A stretch of 64,000 bases of DNA, from NCBI RefSeq assembly GCF_030405905.1, contig NZ_JASATW010000001.1, positions 186,001 through 250,000 of the forward strand, written 5' to 3'. A program made the position numbers and the translations under genes. The DNA comes from Sphaerothrix gracilis (GTDB lineage: Bacteria > Cyanobacteriota > Cyanobacteriia > Phormidesmidales > Phormidesmidaceae). The notes under the pieces are model-generated. The model worked only from the letters and a program-made list of their open reading frames with translations. It ran no database searches and had not been told where the DNA came from. Below, piece by piece: positions 17,071 through 26,092 of the stretch. Within the stretch, counting starts at the first letter, position 1. Each line of letters starts with the position of its first letter.

Positions 17071-18651
17071 TTAAGCAGCAAGGTGACCTACCCAGTCGTA
17101 CTCGCCCTGACGCAGTTGGTCTACAGTGGGCATTTTTTGTAGCCGCATCAGTTCGCTGATAGCAGCAATATCGCGATCGCGGTTGATTCCAGCCACGGCC
17201 CGCACCTGATCGCCTTTAATGTAAAACGCTAAAAACTTTGGTTCGGCCAAATCGCCGTGATGCAGCACCTCATCCCAGTCTTCAGCATGACCCACATAGC
17301 GCAGCTTCAGGTCAAACTGCCCTGTCCAGAAGAAAGGGAGGCTAGTAAAGGGAATTCGCTGGCCGACCATGTTACGGGCTGCAATACGACCATGTTGCTG
17401 GGCCAAACGCCAGTGTTCGATGCGTACAGGTTCCCCGGTTTGAGCGCTCGGAAAACGGGCAATATCCCCAGCGGCATAAAGCCCTTCGGTAGCTTGCAGG
17501 TGAGCATCAACCGGAATGCTGCGATCGCTCTCGTGTAGCTCAATTCCCGCAATCATGTCGGTGGCGAGTTCAATCCCGACGCCGATCACAACTAGATCGG
17601 CAGCGAGGCGATCGCCGTTATCAAGCACAGCCGCCTGAACCGTGCCCTCTCCTTCAAACCGCTCTATCTTGTGGCCTAGCTTGAAAGTGACGCCCTTTTC
17701 TGCGTGTACTCGCTGAAACAGCTTACCAACAGCCTCGCCCAAAATAGACTCGAAGGGAACCTCATCTGGCGCAACCACAGTCACGTCTAATCCCTGCTGG
17801 GTCAAGCTAGCAGCCACTTCCATACCAATAAAACTAGCCCCTAGCACAACCGCTTTCTGAGCCTGCTGAGCAGCGGCTAGCAGCGCCTTGGCTTCCCCTG
17901 CCTGATGCAGCGTAAAGACATTTTCTAAGTCGGATCCGGGTAAATCCAGCTTGCGGGCTTTGCCACCGGATGCGATCAGCAGCGCGTCGTAGCTGAGGGT
18001 TTCACCATTGCTAAAGGTCAGCTTTTGGGCCTGAGTATCTACCTGAGTGACAAAGCGATCGCTAAGAATCTCAATATCATGCTGCTGATAGAAGTCCTCC
18101 GAGCGCAGCGAGGGCGGCGAAGAGGGCGAATCACTCTGCAGGTACTTTTTACTTAAAGCGGTGCGATCGTAGGGCAGTTTAGACTCAGCCGTGATCATCT
18201 GTACTTTGCCCTTGAACCCAAGCTGCCGCAGGGTTTCAGCCGCCGTGCTGCCTGCGGCTCCTGCCCCCAGTATGACGAAAGTTCTAGCGTCTGCATCAGG
18301 GTCATAGGCTGCCATCTTTGGGATTCGCTGGGCGGGTGCCGACTCTGGCAAGTTCACCCAAACAGTGTCTCCTTCAACAAAAGCTGCAAAGCTAGGCAAG
18401 CTGTCTAATCCCGGTGGCTCTAGCTGATCGCCTGTTTGCACATTGAAACAGGCATTGTGCCAAGGACAAACCACGCGATCGCCGCTGAGAACACCCTGAT
18501 CGAGCGGTGCGCCCAGGTGGGTGCAGTGCGCTGCGATCGCATAGACCGCATCTCCTTGGCGGGTTAGCAGCAGCGGCGTGCCCTCAACCTTAAAACGTTT
18601 CATTGCGCCCGGCTGAAGCTGATTTAGTTCGCAAGCCTTATGTTTTGACAT
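17071..18651 (-). CDS. Rieske-domain FAD-dependent NAD(P)H oxidoreductase (AIFM3-like)
   Basis: 526-residue fusion. The N-terminal Rieske [2Fe-2S] domain has ligands C43 and H45 (CTHLG) and C62 and H65 (CPWHNACF). It is joined to a pyridine-nucleotide-disulfide reductase with FAD motif FVILGAGAAGSTAAE, NAD motif AVVLGASFIGMEVA and the later GLYAAGDIARF. This layout matches AIFM3-like or ferredoxin-reductase proteins that pass electrons between NAD(P)H and a partner. An upstream in-frame ATG would add 17 residues unlike the family, so MSKHK was chosen. It precedes the GMC oxidoreductase. Confidence 0.88.
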   Translation of the reverse strand: MSKHKACELNQLQPGAMKRFKVEGTPLLLTRQGDAVYAIAAHCTHLGAPLDQGVLSGDRVVCPWHNACFNVQTGDQLEPPGLDSLPSFAAFVEGDTVWVNLPESAPAQRIPKMAAYDPDADARTFVILGAGAAGSTAAETLRQLGFKGKVQMITAESKLPYDRTALSKKYLQSDSPSSPPSLRSEDFYQQHDIEILSDRFVTQVDTQAQKLTFSNGETLSYDALLIASGGKARKLDLPGSDLENVFTLHQAGEAKALLAAAQQAQKAVVLGASFIGMEVAASLTQQGLDVTVVAPDEVPFESILGEAVGKLFQRVHAEKGVTFKLGHKIERFEGEGTVQAAVLDNGDRLAADLVVIGVGIELATDMIAGIELHESDRSIPVDAHLQATEGLYAAGDIARFPSAQTGEPVRIEHWRLAQQHGRIAARNMVGQRIPFTSLPFFWTGQFDLKLRYVGHAEDWDEVLHHGDLAEPKFLAFYIKGDQVRAVAGINRDRDIAAISELMRLQKMPTVDQLRQGEYDWVGHLAA

Positions 18652-19069
18652 ACCAGTCGTAGAGTTTCGGATTGGAGTGAATATAGATTTAAATATGAGC
18701 AAGATAACCTTCCGCTTATTGACTTGGCGATCGCTCAGTCAGAAAAGCGGTTAGATATTAGAGGCTTTCGCTTTGAACAGCTACCTTTTCAAAGGTGTCA
18801 CAGCAAAGCTTTGAAAATTAGCTCACAGCTAGCTGCCTGTTTCCTGCCTGGTCAAATTAAAGTCAAGAGCAGCAGAACTAGCCTAAAAAAGTAAATGTAA
18901 TATCTAAAGGTTAGAAAACTTTAGCAAAGCCTGATTCCCTCTTAAGTTATAAGTTGTAGCTTCAGCGCTCTCCCGGTACAGGCCCAAACTGTCAGGAGCA
19001 AGCCCACATCACGATTTTTTGAATTGCTAAAAGTATTCGCTTGCGGCTAAGACAGCATTCAAGCCAGCT
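18652..19069. other. intergenic region upstream of the Rieske/FAD oxidoreductase
   Basis: 418 AT-rich bases between two minus-strand genes. I see no gene, tRNA or strong hairpin with a T tract. It should contain the end of the aldehyde dehydrogenase transcript and the promoter of the Rieske/FAD gene. Confidence 0.45.
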
Positions 19070-20449
19070 TCAGCTAAACAGCTTTTTAACCCACTTCAGC
19101 TTGCCTTCGTAGGGGGGGTAGCGCACCGGCAAGTCTAGCCAAAACGGCTTTTTGAGAATGCTTTTGGAGTGAGTGAAGGTGTCAAAGCTGGTTTTACCGT
19201 GATAGGCTCCTAAACCGCTGTGCCCAACGCCGCCAAACGGCAAATTGGAAATCGCTACATGGGTAATCGTTTCGTTGAAGCAGAGTCCTCCAGAAGAGGT
19301 TTCCTGCTGAATTCGCTCTTTATCCTGACCGCTGTTGCCGAAGAAATAGCAAGCTAGGGGTTTGGGGCGGGCGTTAACGAAGGCGATCGCCTCATCAAGG
19401 GTTTCGTAGGTCATCACCGGCAAAATAGGGCCAAAAATCTCCTCCTGCATAGCTGGATGAGCGGGCGTAACCTGATTGATCACCGTGGGAGCGATGTAGC
19501 GGGTTTCTGCCTCCGTCTGGCCGCCAACAACCAGATGTCCTTGTATTAGCCCTGAGAGGCGCTGAAAATGCTTGTCGCTGATGATGCGGCCAAGGTCAGG
19601 ACTCTCCTGAGGCTCAGAACCATAAAATTCCTGCAGCGTAGATTTGATAGCCGCTGTCAGTTCCGGCTCAATCTGCTGATCCACCAAGAGATAATCTGGG
19701 GCAATACAGGTCTGCCCTGCGTTGAGAAACTTGCCCCAAACAATTCGCTTCGCCGTTACCGCTACATTGGCGTCTGCCGCCACAATGCAGGGACTTTTAC
19801 CGCCAAGCTCTAAAGTGACCGGGGTAAGATGCTTGGCTGCAGCCTCCATCACCACCTTACCGACGTGGGTACTGCCTGTAAAAAAGATGTGGTCAAATGG
19901 CTGCTCTAGTAGCTCTTGGCTGGTTTCTACGCCGCCTTCAGCAGCAGCAATATACTCCGCCGGAAATGTCTTATCAATTAGCTCTGCGATCGCCTCTGAC
20001 GTTTTCGGCGCAATTTCAGACGGTTTAACAATGGCACAGTTACCAGCGGCGATCGCCCCTACTAGCGGCGTCATCGCTAGCTGAAACGGATAGTTCCAAG
20101 GACTAATAATTAAAACAACGCCCAGAGGTTCTGGATAAATCTCGGCTGAGGCCGGTAAAAAAGGCAGCGGTACGCCTACCCTCTGCGGTTTCATCCAGCT
20201 TTTGAGATGCTTTAGCGCATGGGAAACTTCACCCGTGGCACTTAGCTCAGTTGTGTAAGCCTCAAAAGGCGGTTTACCCAAATCATCTGCTAGCGCTTTG
20301 AGCACGGTTGTTTGGGCGGCAGCGATCGCCTCTTTTAGCCGCTGGAGCTGCTCAACACGAAATTCTCTAGGTTTGGTCTGACCTGAGGCAAAAAACCGTT
20401 GCTGCTTGGCGAACAGGTCGGCAACAGCAGAAGTTGCTAGCTGAGTCAT
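19070..20449 (-). CDS. aldehyde dehydrogenase (class 3-like)
   Basis: 459-residue NAD(P)+-dependent aldehyde dehydrogenase. The catalytic C248 is in AGQTCIAPDYLL, the general base E214 in TLELGGKSP, and the nucleotide motif FTGSTHVGK is present. The C-terminus NLPFGGVGHSGLGAYHGKTS resembles fatty-aldehyde dehydrogenases. In cyanobacteria this type converts long-chain or apocarotenoid aldehydes to acids; the substrate is inferred. It sits alone, with gaps on both sides. Confidence 0.92.
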   Translation of the reverse strand: MTQLATSAVADLFAKQQRFFASGQTKPREFRVEQLQRLKEAIAAAQTTVLKALADDLGKPPFEAYTTELSATGEVSHALKHLKSWMKPQRVGVPLPFLPASAEIYPEPLGVVLIISPWNYPFQLAMTPLVGAIAAGNCAIVKPSEIAPKTSEAIAELIDKTFPAEYIAAAEGGVETSQELLEQPFDHIFFTGSTHVGKVVMEAAAKHLTPVTLELGGKSPCIVAADANVAVTAKRIVWGKFLNAGQTCIAPDYLLVDQQIEPELTAAIKSTLQEFYGSEPQESPDLGRIISDKHFQRLSGLIQGHLVVGGQTEAETRYIAPTVINQVTPAHPAMQEEIFGPILPVMTYETLDEAIAFVNARPKPLACYFFGNSGQDKERIQQETSSGGLCFNETITHVAISNLPFGGVGHSGLGAYHGKTSFDTFTHSKSILKKPFWLDLPVRYPPYEGKLKWVKKLFS

Positions 20450-20657
20450 GAGCAGAATTAGAAGAAAGAGCAGGACATTGAAATCCTCTTCTCAATCTTA
20501 ACGAGAGTTCAGATTCTGCGCAGGCAAACTTCTTTGCGCTGAAACAGCTTCCGCATTCAGCTCGAGAAGTCAAACTCGCGGCAGACAGCAGCGCAGGGAT
20601 AGCTAGCTTGGATCACTGCGCTGTTGAAACGGCTGTATCTCACCTAGTCTGAAAGAA

Positions 20658-21923
20658 CTAAACGCCAGAAGCGGCTAAATTTTCACTCAGCGTCTGCTTC
20701 AAAATAGCCGCCTTGTCCGTTTTTTCCCAGGGCAGATCTAAATCAGTACGGCCCAAATGGCCGTATACGGCTACTTCCTGATAAAACCGACCGCCTCGCT
20801 GCGAAGGTAGATTTTGCAGGTCGAAAGCCTGAATGATTCCCGCCGGACGTAGCTCAAAATGCTTTTGAATTAGCTCTAGCAGCTTCTCTTCGCTGACTTT
20901 ACCCGTCCCAAAAGTTTCGACGAAGATGCTGACGGGGCGCGCTACGCCAATAGCATAGCTCAGCTGCACCTCGCACTTCTCTGCTAGCCCAGCCGCCACA
21001 ATATTTTTAGCAACATAACGGCAAGCATAGGCAGCGCTGCGATCTACCTTAGTGGGATCTTTACCAGAGAAAGCACCGCCCCCGTGACGAGAATAGCCCC
21101 CATAGGTATCTACAATAATCTTGCGTCCAGTCAGCCCTGAATCTCCCTGCGGCCCGCCAATGACAAACTTACCTGTAGGATTGACCAAGAAGCGGGTGGC
21201 ATTGTCAGGCTTAATCTCGATGTCATCGAAAACGGGAAGGACGACGTGAGACCACAAATCTTTTTTAATGCGCTGCTGGATCAAAGCCTCATCAGCCAGA
21301 TCGCCAATAGTTGCTGTGTGCTGAGTTGAGACTAAAACTGTATCAATGCCAACGGGCTTACCGTCTTCGTAAAGAACAGTGACCTGCGTTTTGCCATCTG
21401 GCCGCAGGTAGGCCAAATCACCTGTTTTGCGTACAGCCGCTAAGCGCCGAGAGATGCGATGAGCCAAGCTGATCGGCAGGGGCATGAGTTCCGGTGTCTC
21501 ATCACAGGCAAAGCCAAACATGATGCCCTGATCTCCAGCCCCAATGGCATCAAGGGCCTGATCGCTAGACTGTTCGCGGGTTTCGTGAGCCTGATCAACG
21601 CCTTGGGCAATATCTTTGGATTGCTCATCTAAAGCCACCATCACAGAGCAGCTATCGGCAGAGAAGCCATTGTTAGTGGGATCGGTATAGCCAATTTCGG
21701 CAATCTTTTGACGCACTAAGTTGGCGTAATTAACCTGCGCTTTGGATGAAATTTCACCCGTAATTAAAACTAAGCCCGTATTGACAACCACTTCAGCCGC
21801 GACTCGGCTGCTTGAGTCCTGTGCTAGTAACGCATCTAAGATTGCGTCAGAGATCTGGTCACAAATTTTGTCAGGGTGTCCTTCAGTGACTGACTCGGAG
21901 GTGAACAGGTAACGACGAGACAA
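20658..21923 (-). CDS. metK: S-adenosylmethionine synthase
   Basis: 421-residue enzyme making S-adenosylmethionine from methionine and ATP. Diagnostic motifs are FTSESVTEGHPDKICDQISD at the N-terminus, the GAGDQGIMFG ATP loop, and GGGAFSGKDPTKVDRSAAY. The start is TTG at 21923, supported by AGAGGA seven bases upstream and by the conserved MSRRYLFTSE N-terminus. No SAM riboswitch fold was recognised in the 145-base gap upstream. The HAD hydrolase gene lies upstream on the same strand. Confidence 0.97.
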   Translation of the reverse strand: MSRRYLFTSESVTEGHPDKICDQISDAILDALLAQDSSSRVAAEVVVNTGLVLITGEISSKAQVNYANLVRQKIAEIGYTDPTNNGFSADSCSVMVALDEQSKDIAQGVDQAHETREQSSDQALDAIGAGDQGIMFGFACDETPELMPLPISLAHRISRRLAAVRKTGDLAYLRPDGKTQVTVLYEDGKPVGIDTVLVSTQHTATIGDLADEALIQQRIKKDLWSHVVLPVFDDIEIKPDNATRFLVNPTGKFVIGGPQGDSGLTGRKIIVDTYGGYSRHGGGAFSGKDPTKVDRSAAYACRYVAKNIVAAGLAEKCEVQLSYAIGVARPVSIFVETFGTGKVSEEKLLELIQKHFELRPAGIIQAFDLQNLPSQRGGRFYQEVAVYGHLGRTDLDLPWEKTDKAAILKQTLSENLAASGV

Positions 21924-22068
21924 GGGCGTATCCTCTCTTTACAGGGGTTGCTGGGTTGACAATAAATTGGCTTATGGTTTTAGGCGGGTTCTCTAGCTTA
22001 GCATCAGACATCAATTCAGTATATTCGCAAACTGTTTTAGCGCCTAGCGCTTTGTTTGAGCGGCAGAC

Positions 22069-22812
22069 TCAAGCGCTGATCTGCAGTTGATCAGGATGGT
22101 GAATCAGACTGTCGGGCATAGCTAGGCGCACTGGCTGGCTCCAGCCCCAGTTAACCCCGATGAAGCCAGCGGCACCTGCCTGCTTGGCCATGAGTAAATC
22201 GCTCGTCGCATCTCCCACGGATAGAACCTTCTGAGGTAGTATGCCCAAGCGATCGCAGGCTGTTTGAAAAAAAGCAGCCTCAGGCTTGGCTAAATCAGGG
22301 CGATCGCTACCTAGCATAAGATCTATAACATTGGTCAGCTCATAGCGAGTCACAAAGGCGCGAATATTGTCGGTAGTATCGGCGGAGAGAATGCCCAGCT
22401 TTAACCCGGCCCGGTCAAGCCTTTGCAGACAGTCACAAATACCTGCTAGCGGCGGCGTGTAGTCCGCTTTCGAGAGGGTGTAGCTATCCGCTTCCATAAA
22501 GGCAGATTGCACAATCTCCAGCGACTCAGTCCAACCCTTACCCGTTTCAGCAACGTAGGCCGCCGCCGCAATTTCGTTCTCCCGCCGACTGCCTACCGCC
22601 ATGAGTCCAGCCGGATTAAGGCGATCGCCATCCACGCCAAACGCCATTAATAAGGGTTCTTGAACCCCCGGCACCTGAGCATCAATCAGGCGCGATCGCT
22701 TTTGGGCTAAGCTCCTTAAAAAGCCTTCCGCATCAGCCAAAGTGCCATCTTTATCAAAGAAGACGGCCTCTATATCTGGAAACTGACGGTCGGGACACTC
22801 AACTGTTGCCAC
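22069..22812 (-). CDS. HAD-superfamily hydrolase
   Basis: 247-residue phosphatase-like protein with motif I FFDKDGTLAD (nucleophile D20, D22), motif II around GILSAD, motif III lysine near SDRPDLAKPEAAFF, and motif IV GDATSDLLMAKQAGA. It resembles phosphoglycolate phosphatase-type HAD proteins; the substrate is not predictable. The start codon is GTG. A perfect tandem repeat lies in the gap just upstream. Confidence 0.88.
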   Translation of the reverse strand: MATVECPDRQFPDIEAVFFDKDGTLADAEGFLRSLAQKRSRLIDAQVPGVQEPLLMAFGVDGDRLNPAGLMAVGSRRENEIAAAAYVAETGKGWTESLEIVQSAFMEADSYTLSKADYTPPLAGICDCLQRLDRAGLKLGILSADTTDNIRAFVTRYELTNVIDLMLGSDRPDLAKPEAAFFQTACDRLGILPQKVLSVGDATSDLLMAKQAGAAGFIGVNWGWSQPVRLAMPDSLIHHPDQLQISA

Positions 22813-22859
22813 AATAAATCCTGGTTTTTGCTTTAGTCAGCCTACCGCATGAGTTGTCT

Positions 22860-22935
22860 GCGTAGGGTGGCCGCACAGTTCGCGATCGCATAAAAAAGCG
22901 TAGGGTGGCCGCACAGTTCGCGATCGCATAAAAAA
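22860..22935. repeat. two perfect tandem copies of a 38-bp unit
   Basis: Units at 22860-22897 and 22898-22935 are identical, each starting GCGTAGGGTGGCCGC, containing the HIP1 octamer GCGATCGC and ending in six A residues. The last A tract also serves as the T tract of the rpsA terminator on the minus strand. Confidence 0.92.
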
Positions 22936-22963
22936 CAGGAGAGAAGTAAAACTTCCCCCCTGT
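22930..22963 (-). terminator. intrinsic terminator of rpsA
   Basis: Minus-strand stem of 13 bp (two G-U pairs, 3-base loop; arms 22951-22963 and 22935-22947) followed by six T residues. It lies about 30 bases after the rpsA stop. It would form poorly on the plus strand because the wobble pairs become A-C mismatches. Confidence 0.88.
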
Positions 22964-22995
22964 CAGATTGAGAACTTGTTTGAAATAGGCAGAGC

Positions 22996-23967
22996 CTATT
23001 CAGTTGCCAAAACGGCTTCTTCTTCGTAAACAGCTTCATCGCCCGCCTCAGCCGCCGCTTCTTGCTGGGCCTGCTGTCTCATTTGTTCGCGGTACTTCTC
23101 GGCCATTTCTTCAGCCCGGTCATAAACCACGTCTGGATTTTTCACCATGTCACCCGGTTCTGGCTCTAGCTGCTTCGTCGAAAGCGAGATTCGGCCTCGC
23201 TCAGCATCTAGGTCAATAATCATGACCTTAATTTCGTCGTTCACGTTGAATACGCTGTGGGGCGTATCGATGTGATCGTGGGAAATCTCAGAAATGTGCA
23301 GCAGTCCGCTGACGCCGCCAATATCGATAAAGGCACCATAAGGCTTGAGGCCGCGCACCGTACCGATGACTACCTCACCCACTTCGAGGCGGTTCATCTT
23401 CCGCTCAACGAGCGCCCGTCGGTGGCTAAGAACCAGACGATTGCGCTCTTCATCCACTTCTAAAAACTTCAGTGGCAGCTCTTCGCCGACTAAATCTTCC
23501 TTGGGCTTGCGCGTACTAATGTGAGAACCAGGAATAAACCCACGCAGCCCTTCAATCCGAACCAAAGCCCCGCCCCGGTTGGTCGCAAATACGTCTGAGC
23601 GAACAGTAGCATCTTCGGTTTGAAGCTGACGCACCCGATCCCAAGCCCGCATGTACTCAATGCGGCGAATGGAAAGGGTAAGCTGACCGTCTTCATTCTC
23701 GTCGGTGAGAATAAAAAATTCTCGCGTTTCGTTCGCCTTCAAAACCTCTTCAGCATCGTCTACCCGGTTGATAGACATTTCCTGAATGGGAATAAATGCT
23801 GCTGTTTTTGCACCAATGTCAATCAGAGCACCTCTCGGCTCAATGCTGAAGACAGTCCCTGGGACAATATCGCCCGGGCTGAAGTGATAGTCGTACTGGT
23901 CTAACAGTGCCGCGAAGTCTTCATGTGTAAAGCCGATTTCAATATCTTTCGTTTCCTGATTGACCAT
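22996..23967 (-). CDS. rpsA: 30S ribosomal protein S1
   Basis: 323-residue cyanobacterial-type S1 with three S1 RNA-binding domains (about 28-100, 115-185 and 197-268), the last containing VIGTVRGLKPYGAFIDIGG. The acidic Ala/Glu-rich C-terminal tail follows. The E. coli protein has six domains; three is usual for cyanobacteria. It binds mRNA at the small subunit, aiding initiation. The gene has its own terminator and a roughly 290-base leader. Confidence 0.95.
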   Translation of the reverse strand: MVNQETKDIEIGFTHEDFAALLDQYDYHFSPGDIVPGTVFSIEPRGALIDIGAKTAAFIPIQEMSINRVDDAEEVLKANETREFFILTDENEDGQLTLSIRRIEYMRAWDRVRQLQTEDATVRSDVFATNRGGALVRIEGLRGFIPGSHISTRKPKEDLVGEELPLKFLEVDEERNRLVLSHRRALVERKMNRLEVGEVVIGTVRGLKPYGAFIDIGGVSGLLHISEISHDHIDTPHSVFNVNDEIKVMIIDLDAERGRISLSTKQLEPEPGDMVKNPDVVYDRAEEMAEKYREQMRQQAQQEAAAEAGDEAVYEEEAVLATE

Positions 23968-24262
23968 GCTAATTGTTTCCTACTGTTCTCTCCGTGACTG
24001 AGGTCTCCTTCAGATGCATTCACCAGTTGATAAATGCGCAGCTTATACTTAACACAAATCGTAGCTCAGAGAACCAGAGTTTGCGCTAAGGAGTTTACTT
24101 TCCCACAAGATTTTTCATTATAGCTGAATTGTGGAGGCAAGCTGCGAATCAACTGAGGGAATTTGGCTAGATTTTTTCTGGATTTGATAGGCGCTGGGGC
24201 CTAAGCTAGCCGTAGCCGCACCAAATCAAAAGCCTGATTGTTTTTTAAGTGATTGTTTTTCC

Positions 24263-24658
24263 ATGAATATTCAAACAGCCCAGACCCGTCTGCTCGTGCA
24301 GGACATCGCAGCCTGCTTTCTTTTTTATCGGGACATTATGGGATTTGAGGTAGTCATGAATGATGTGCGAGACGGCTACGCAGAGTTCAAAGCTGCCAAC
24401 TTACAGTTAGCCTTGTTTCGCCGAGAAGAGATGTCAGAGATTATCCACACCACTGAAAAACCGCCCGAAACAGAGAGCCAAGATCGAGTAGCCCTGATTT
24501 TTATGGTGTCTGACTTAGATCAGACTTGCGAAAAACTGAAGCAAAAAGGGGTGCCATTTGCCTCAGAACCGATGAAGAATGCCAACTTTGATCTCAAAAT
24601 TGCCTACATTCGCGATCCCGATGGCAATTTGATCGGCTTATTTCAAAATTTGGCCTGA
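24263..24658 (+). CDS. VOC-family protein (glyoxalase/bleomycin-resistance fold)
   Basis: 131-residue protein of the vicinal-oxygen-chelate superfamily, one betaalphabetabetabeta pair: TRLLVQDIAACFLFYRDIMG at the N-terminus and YIRDPDGNLIGLFQNL at the C-terminus. Conserved E or H metal ligands cannot all be assigned. Substrate unknown. It is an isolated plus-strand gene among minus-strand genes. Confidence 0.85.
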   Translation: MNIQTAQTRLLVQDIAACFLFYRDIMGFEVVMNDVRDGYAEFKAANLQLALFRREEMSEIIHTTEKPPETESQDRVALIFMVSDLDQTCEKLKQKGVPFASEPMKNANFDLKIAYIRDPDGNLIGLFQNLA

Positions 24659-24727
24659 TCTGGTTTGACAACAAGCTGGCCACAGTATCAGTACCGACCC
24701 CGATCTCACGCCCTAACGGCTGATGAA

Positions 24728-25543
24728 CTATCCCAGCTTCAAAAACTTTTCTAAAGCCGTAATCATGGCTGGCGGCCAGCGCCGCGTCTGGGCTACCCAG
24801 TTCAAATCTTGGTAGCGCTTGTCTAAACCCACGGCAGCGACCCAATTGCTTTCTGCCTCTCCTCGCTGTCCCGTATTCCACAGGATAGCCGTTAGAGCCG
24901 CTCGCACATCAGCAAATTGAGGATACCTGCGAACTAGATTGCGGAGCTGCTGCAGAGACTCTGACGAATTGCCTGTTTGGTAGAGCGCTAGGGCATAGTT
25001 GGCGCGGGCTAGGGCAAAATCAGGAGCTAGCTCTGCCGCGTTCTGATAGTCAGCGATCGCCTGTTTCCAGTTTCCCAGCCCCGCTTCTGCATTGCCCCGA
25101 TTGTTATAGGCAGCCGCATCGTTAGCGTCGAGGCTAAGTAGAGTGTTGTAATCAGCGATCGCCTTGTGCCATTCACCTAGTCCTTCGTAGGCTGCCCCTC
25201 GGTTCAAATAGGGATCGGGTTCTTGAGGGGCTAGTTCAATAGCGCGATTAAAGTCAGCAATGGCGGCCTCTAGCTGATTTTGACTAACTCTGACGTTGCC
25301 GCGATTGCTCCAGATAGCGGCATTTTCCGGCAGCAAATCCAGGAGCTGAGTCCAATACTGATCGGCCTGCTGAAACTGACCTGTTTGAGTTGCGGCAAAA
25401 GCCCGCTGTCGCAGGCGGGCAATCGCGTCAATTTGCTCAGCCGAGAGCTGGTCGAGGTTAAGAGAAGCATAAACCTCAGCTAAAACAGGTCTACCACTCA
25501 GTCCTAAAATTAAAATCAACGCAACTGCTAGCAAAAAGCGCAT
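24728..25543 (-). CDS. exported tetratricopeptide-repeat protein
   Basis: 271-residue protein. The N-terminal hydrophobic segment FLLAVALILILGLSGRPVLA is probably a signal peptide. About four TPR motifs follow from residue 45 to 200, for example NRGNVRVSQNQLEAAIADFN, NRGAAYEGLGEWHKAIADYN and NRGNAEAGLGNWKQAIADYQ. TPRs mediate protein binding; the partner is unknown. The protein probably acts in the periplasm or thylakoid lumen. The zinc-ribbon gene lies 27 bases upstream on the same strand. Confidence 0.85.
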   Translation of the reverse strand: MRFLLAVALILILGLSGRPVLAEVYASLNLDQLSAEQIDAIARLRQRAFAATQTGQFQQADQYWTQLLDLLPENAAIWSNRGNVRVSQNQLEAAIADFNRAIELAPQEPDPYLNRGAAYEGLGEWHKAIADYNTLLSLDANDAAAYNNRGNAEAGLGNWKQAIADYQNAAELAPDFALARANYALALYQTGNSSESLQQLRNLVRRYPQFADVRAALTAILWNTGQRGEAESNWVAAVGLDKRYQDLNWVAQTRRWPPAMITALEKFLKLG

Positions 25544-25570
25544 AGGGCGATCGCCTAACTCTCTTCTTAA

Positions 25571-25966
25571 CTATTTTTCTGAATCAGCAGGCGGCAGTTC
25601 AACCGCTTCAACATTGACTTCAACTGCATCAATGTCAATAGTACCTTCAGGAGCGGCCCGCTTGAATTCACCGGCTTCTGCTTTAAGCTGAGTGCCGCAG
25701 CTGAGGCAGGTTGCCTGCATACCGCTGATCCCCGATACCTCAGCCTGACAGACAGGACACTGGGCTGTCACCAGGTTGCGACGCAGCCACCAGCGAAATC
25801 CCAAAAACGCTACCACCGGGGCCAAAATTAGCAAGGCAATAAGAATAACAAAAGACTTAACCAGCCATCCTAATCCCAGCGCACCTAACAGCCAGACAGC
25901 GGCAAAGAGCGTTATCCAGCAGCCTAATCCAGAAAAATTGAGCTGTCTAAAACCATTCTGATTCAC
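25571..25966 (-). CDS. membrane protein with C-terminal zinc ribbon
   Basis: 131-residue uncharacterised protein. Two adjacent hydrophobic segments (about 17-35 and 37-58) are followed by a zinc-ribbon core with CPVC and CLSC knuckles (about residues 74-77 and 91-94). An acidic tail follows (IDIDAVEVNVEAVELP). I recognise no named family. Probably co-transcribed with the TPR gene. Confidence 0.7.
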   Translation of the reverse strand: MNQNGFRQLNFSGLGCWITLFAAVWLLGALGLGWLVKSFVILIALLILAPVVAFLGFRWWLRRNLVTAQCPVCQAEVSGISGMQATCLSCGTQLKAEAGEFKRAAPEGTIDIDAVEVNVEAVELPPADSEK

Positions 25967-26092
25967 GACAAAGTCCTGACGAAAAGTAAATCCACGAACA
26001 AATGCGTTCGGTTCCTTCAGGATAAGACAGCATATGGACTCACAGACAGTCGTGAATTACCTACCTTAATGGGGGCAGCCTCTCAGATCGCC

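Noticed and set aside
21924..22068. SAM riboswitch upstream of metK
   Set aside because: The 145-base leader shows no recognisable SAM-I, SAM-II or SAM-IV core; an Infernal search would be decisive.
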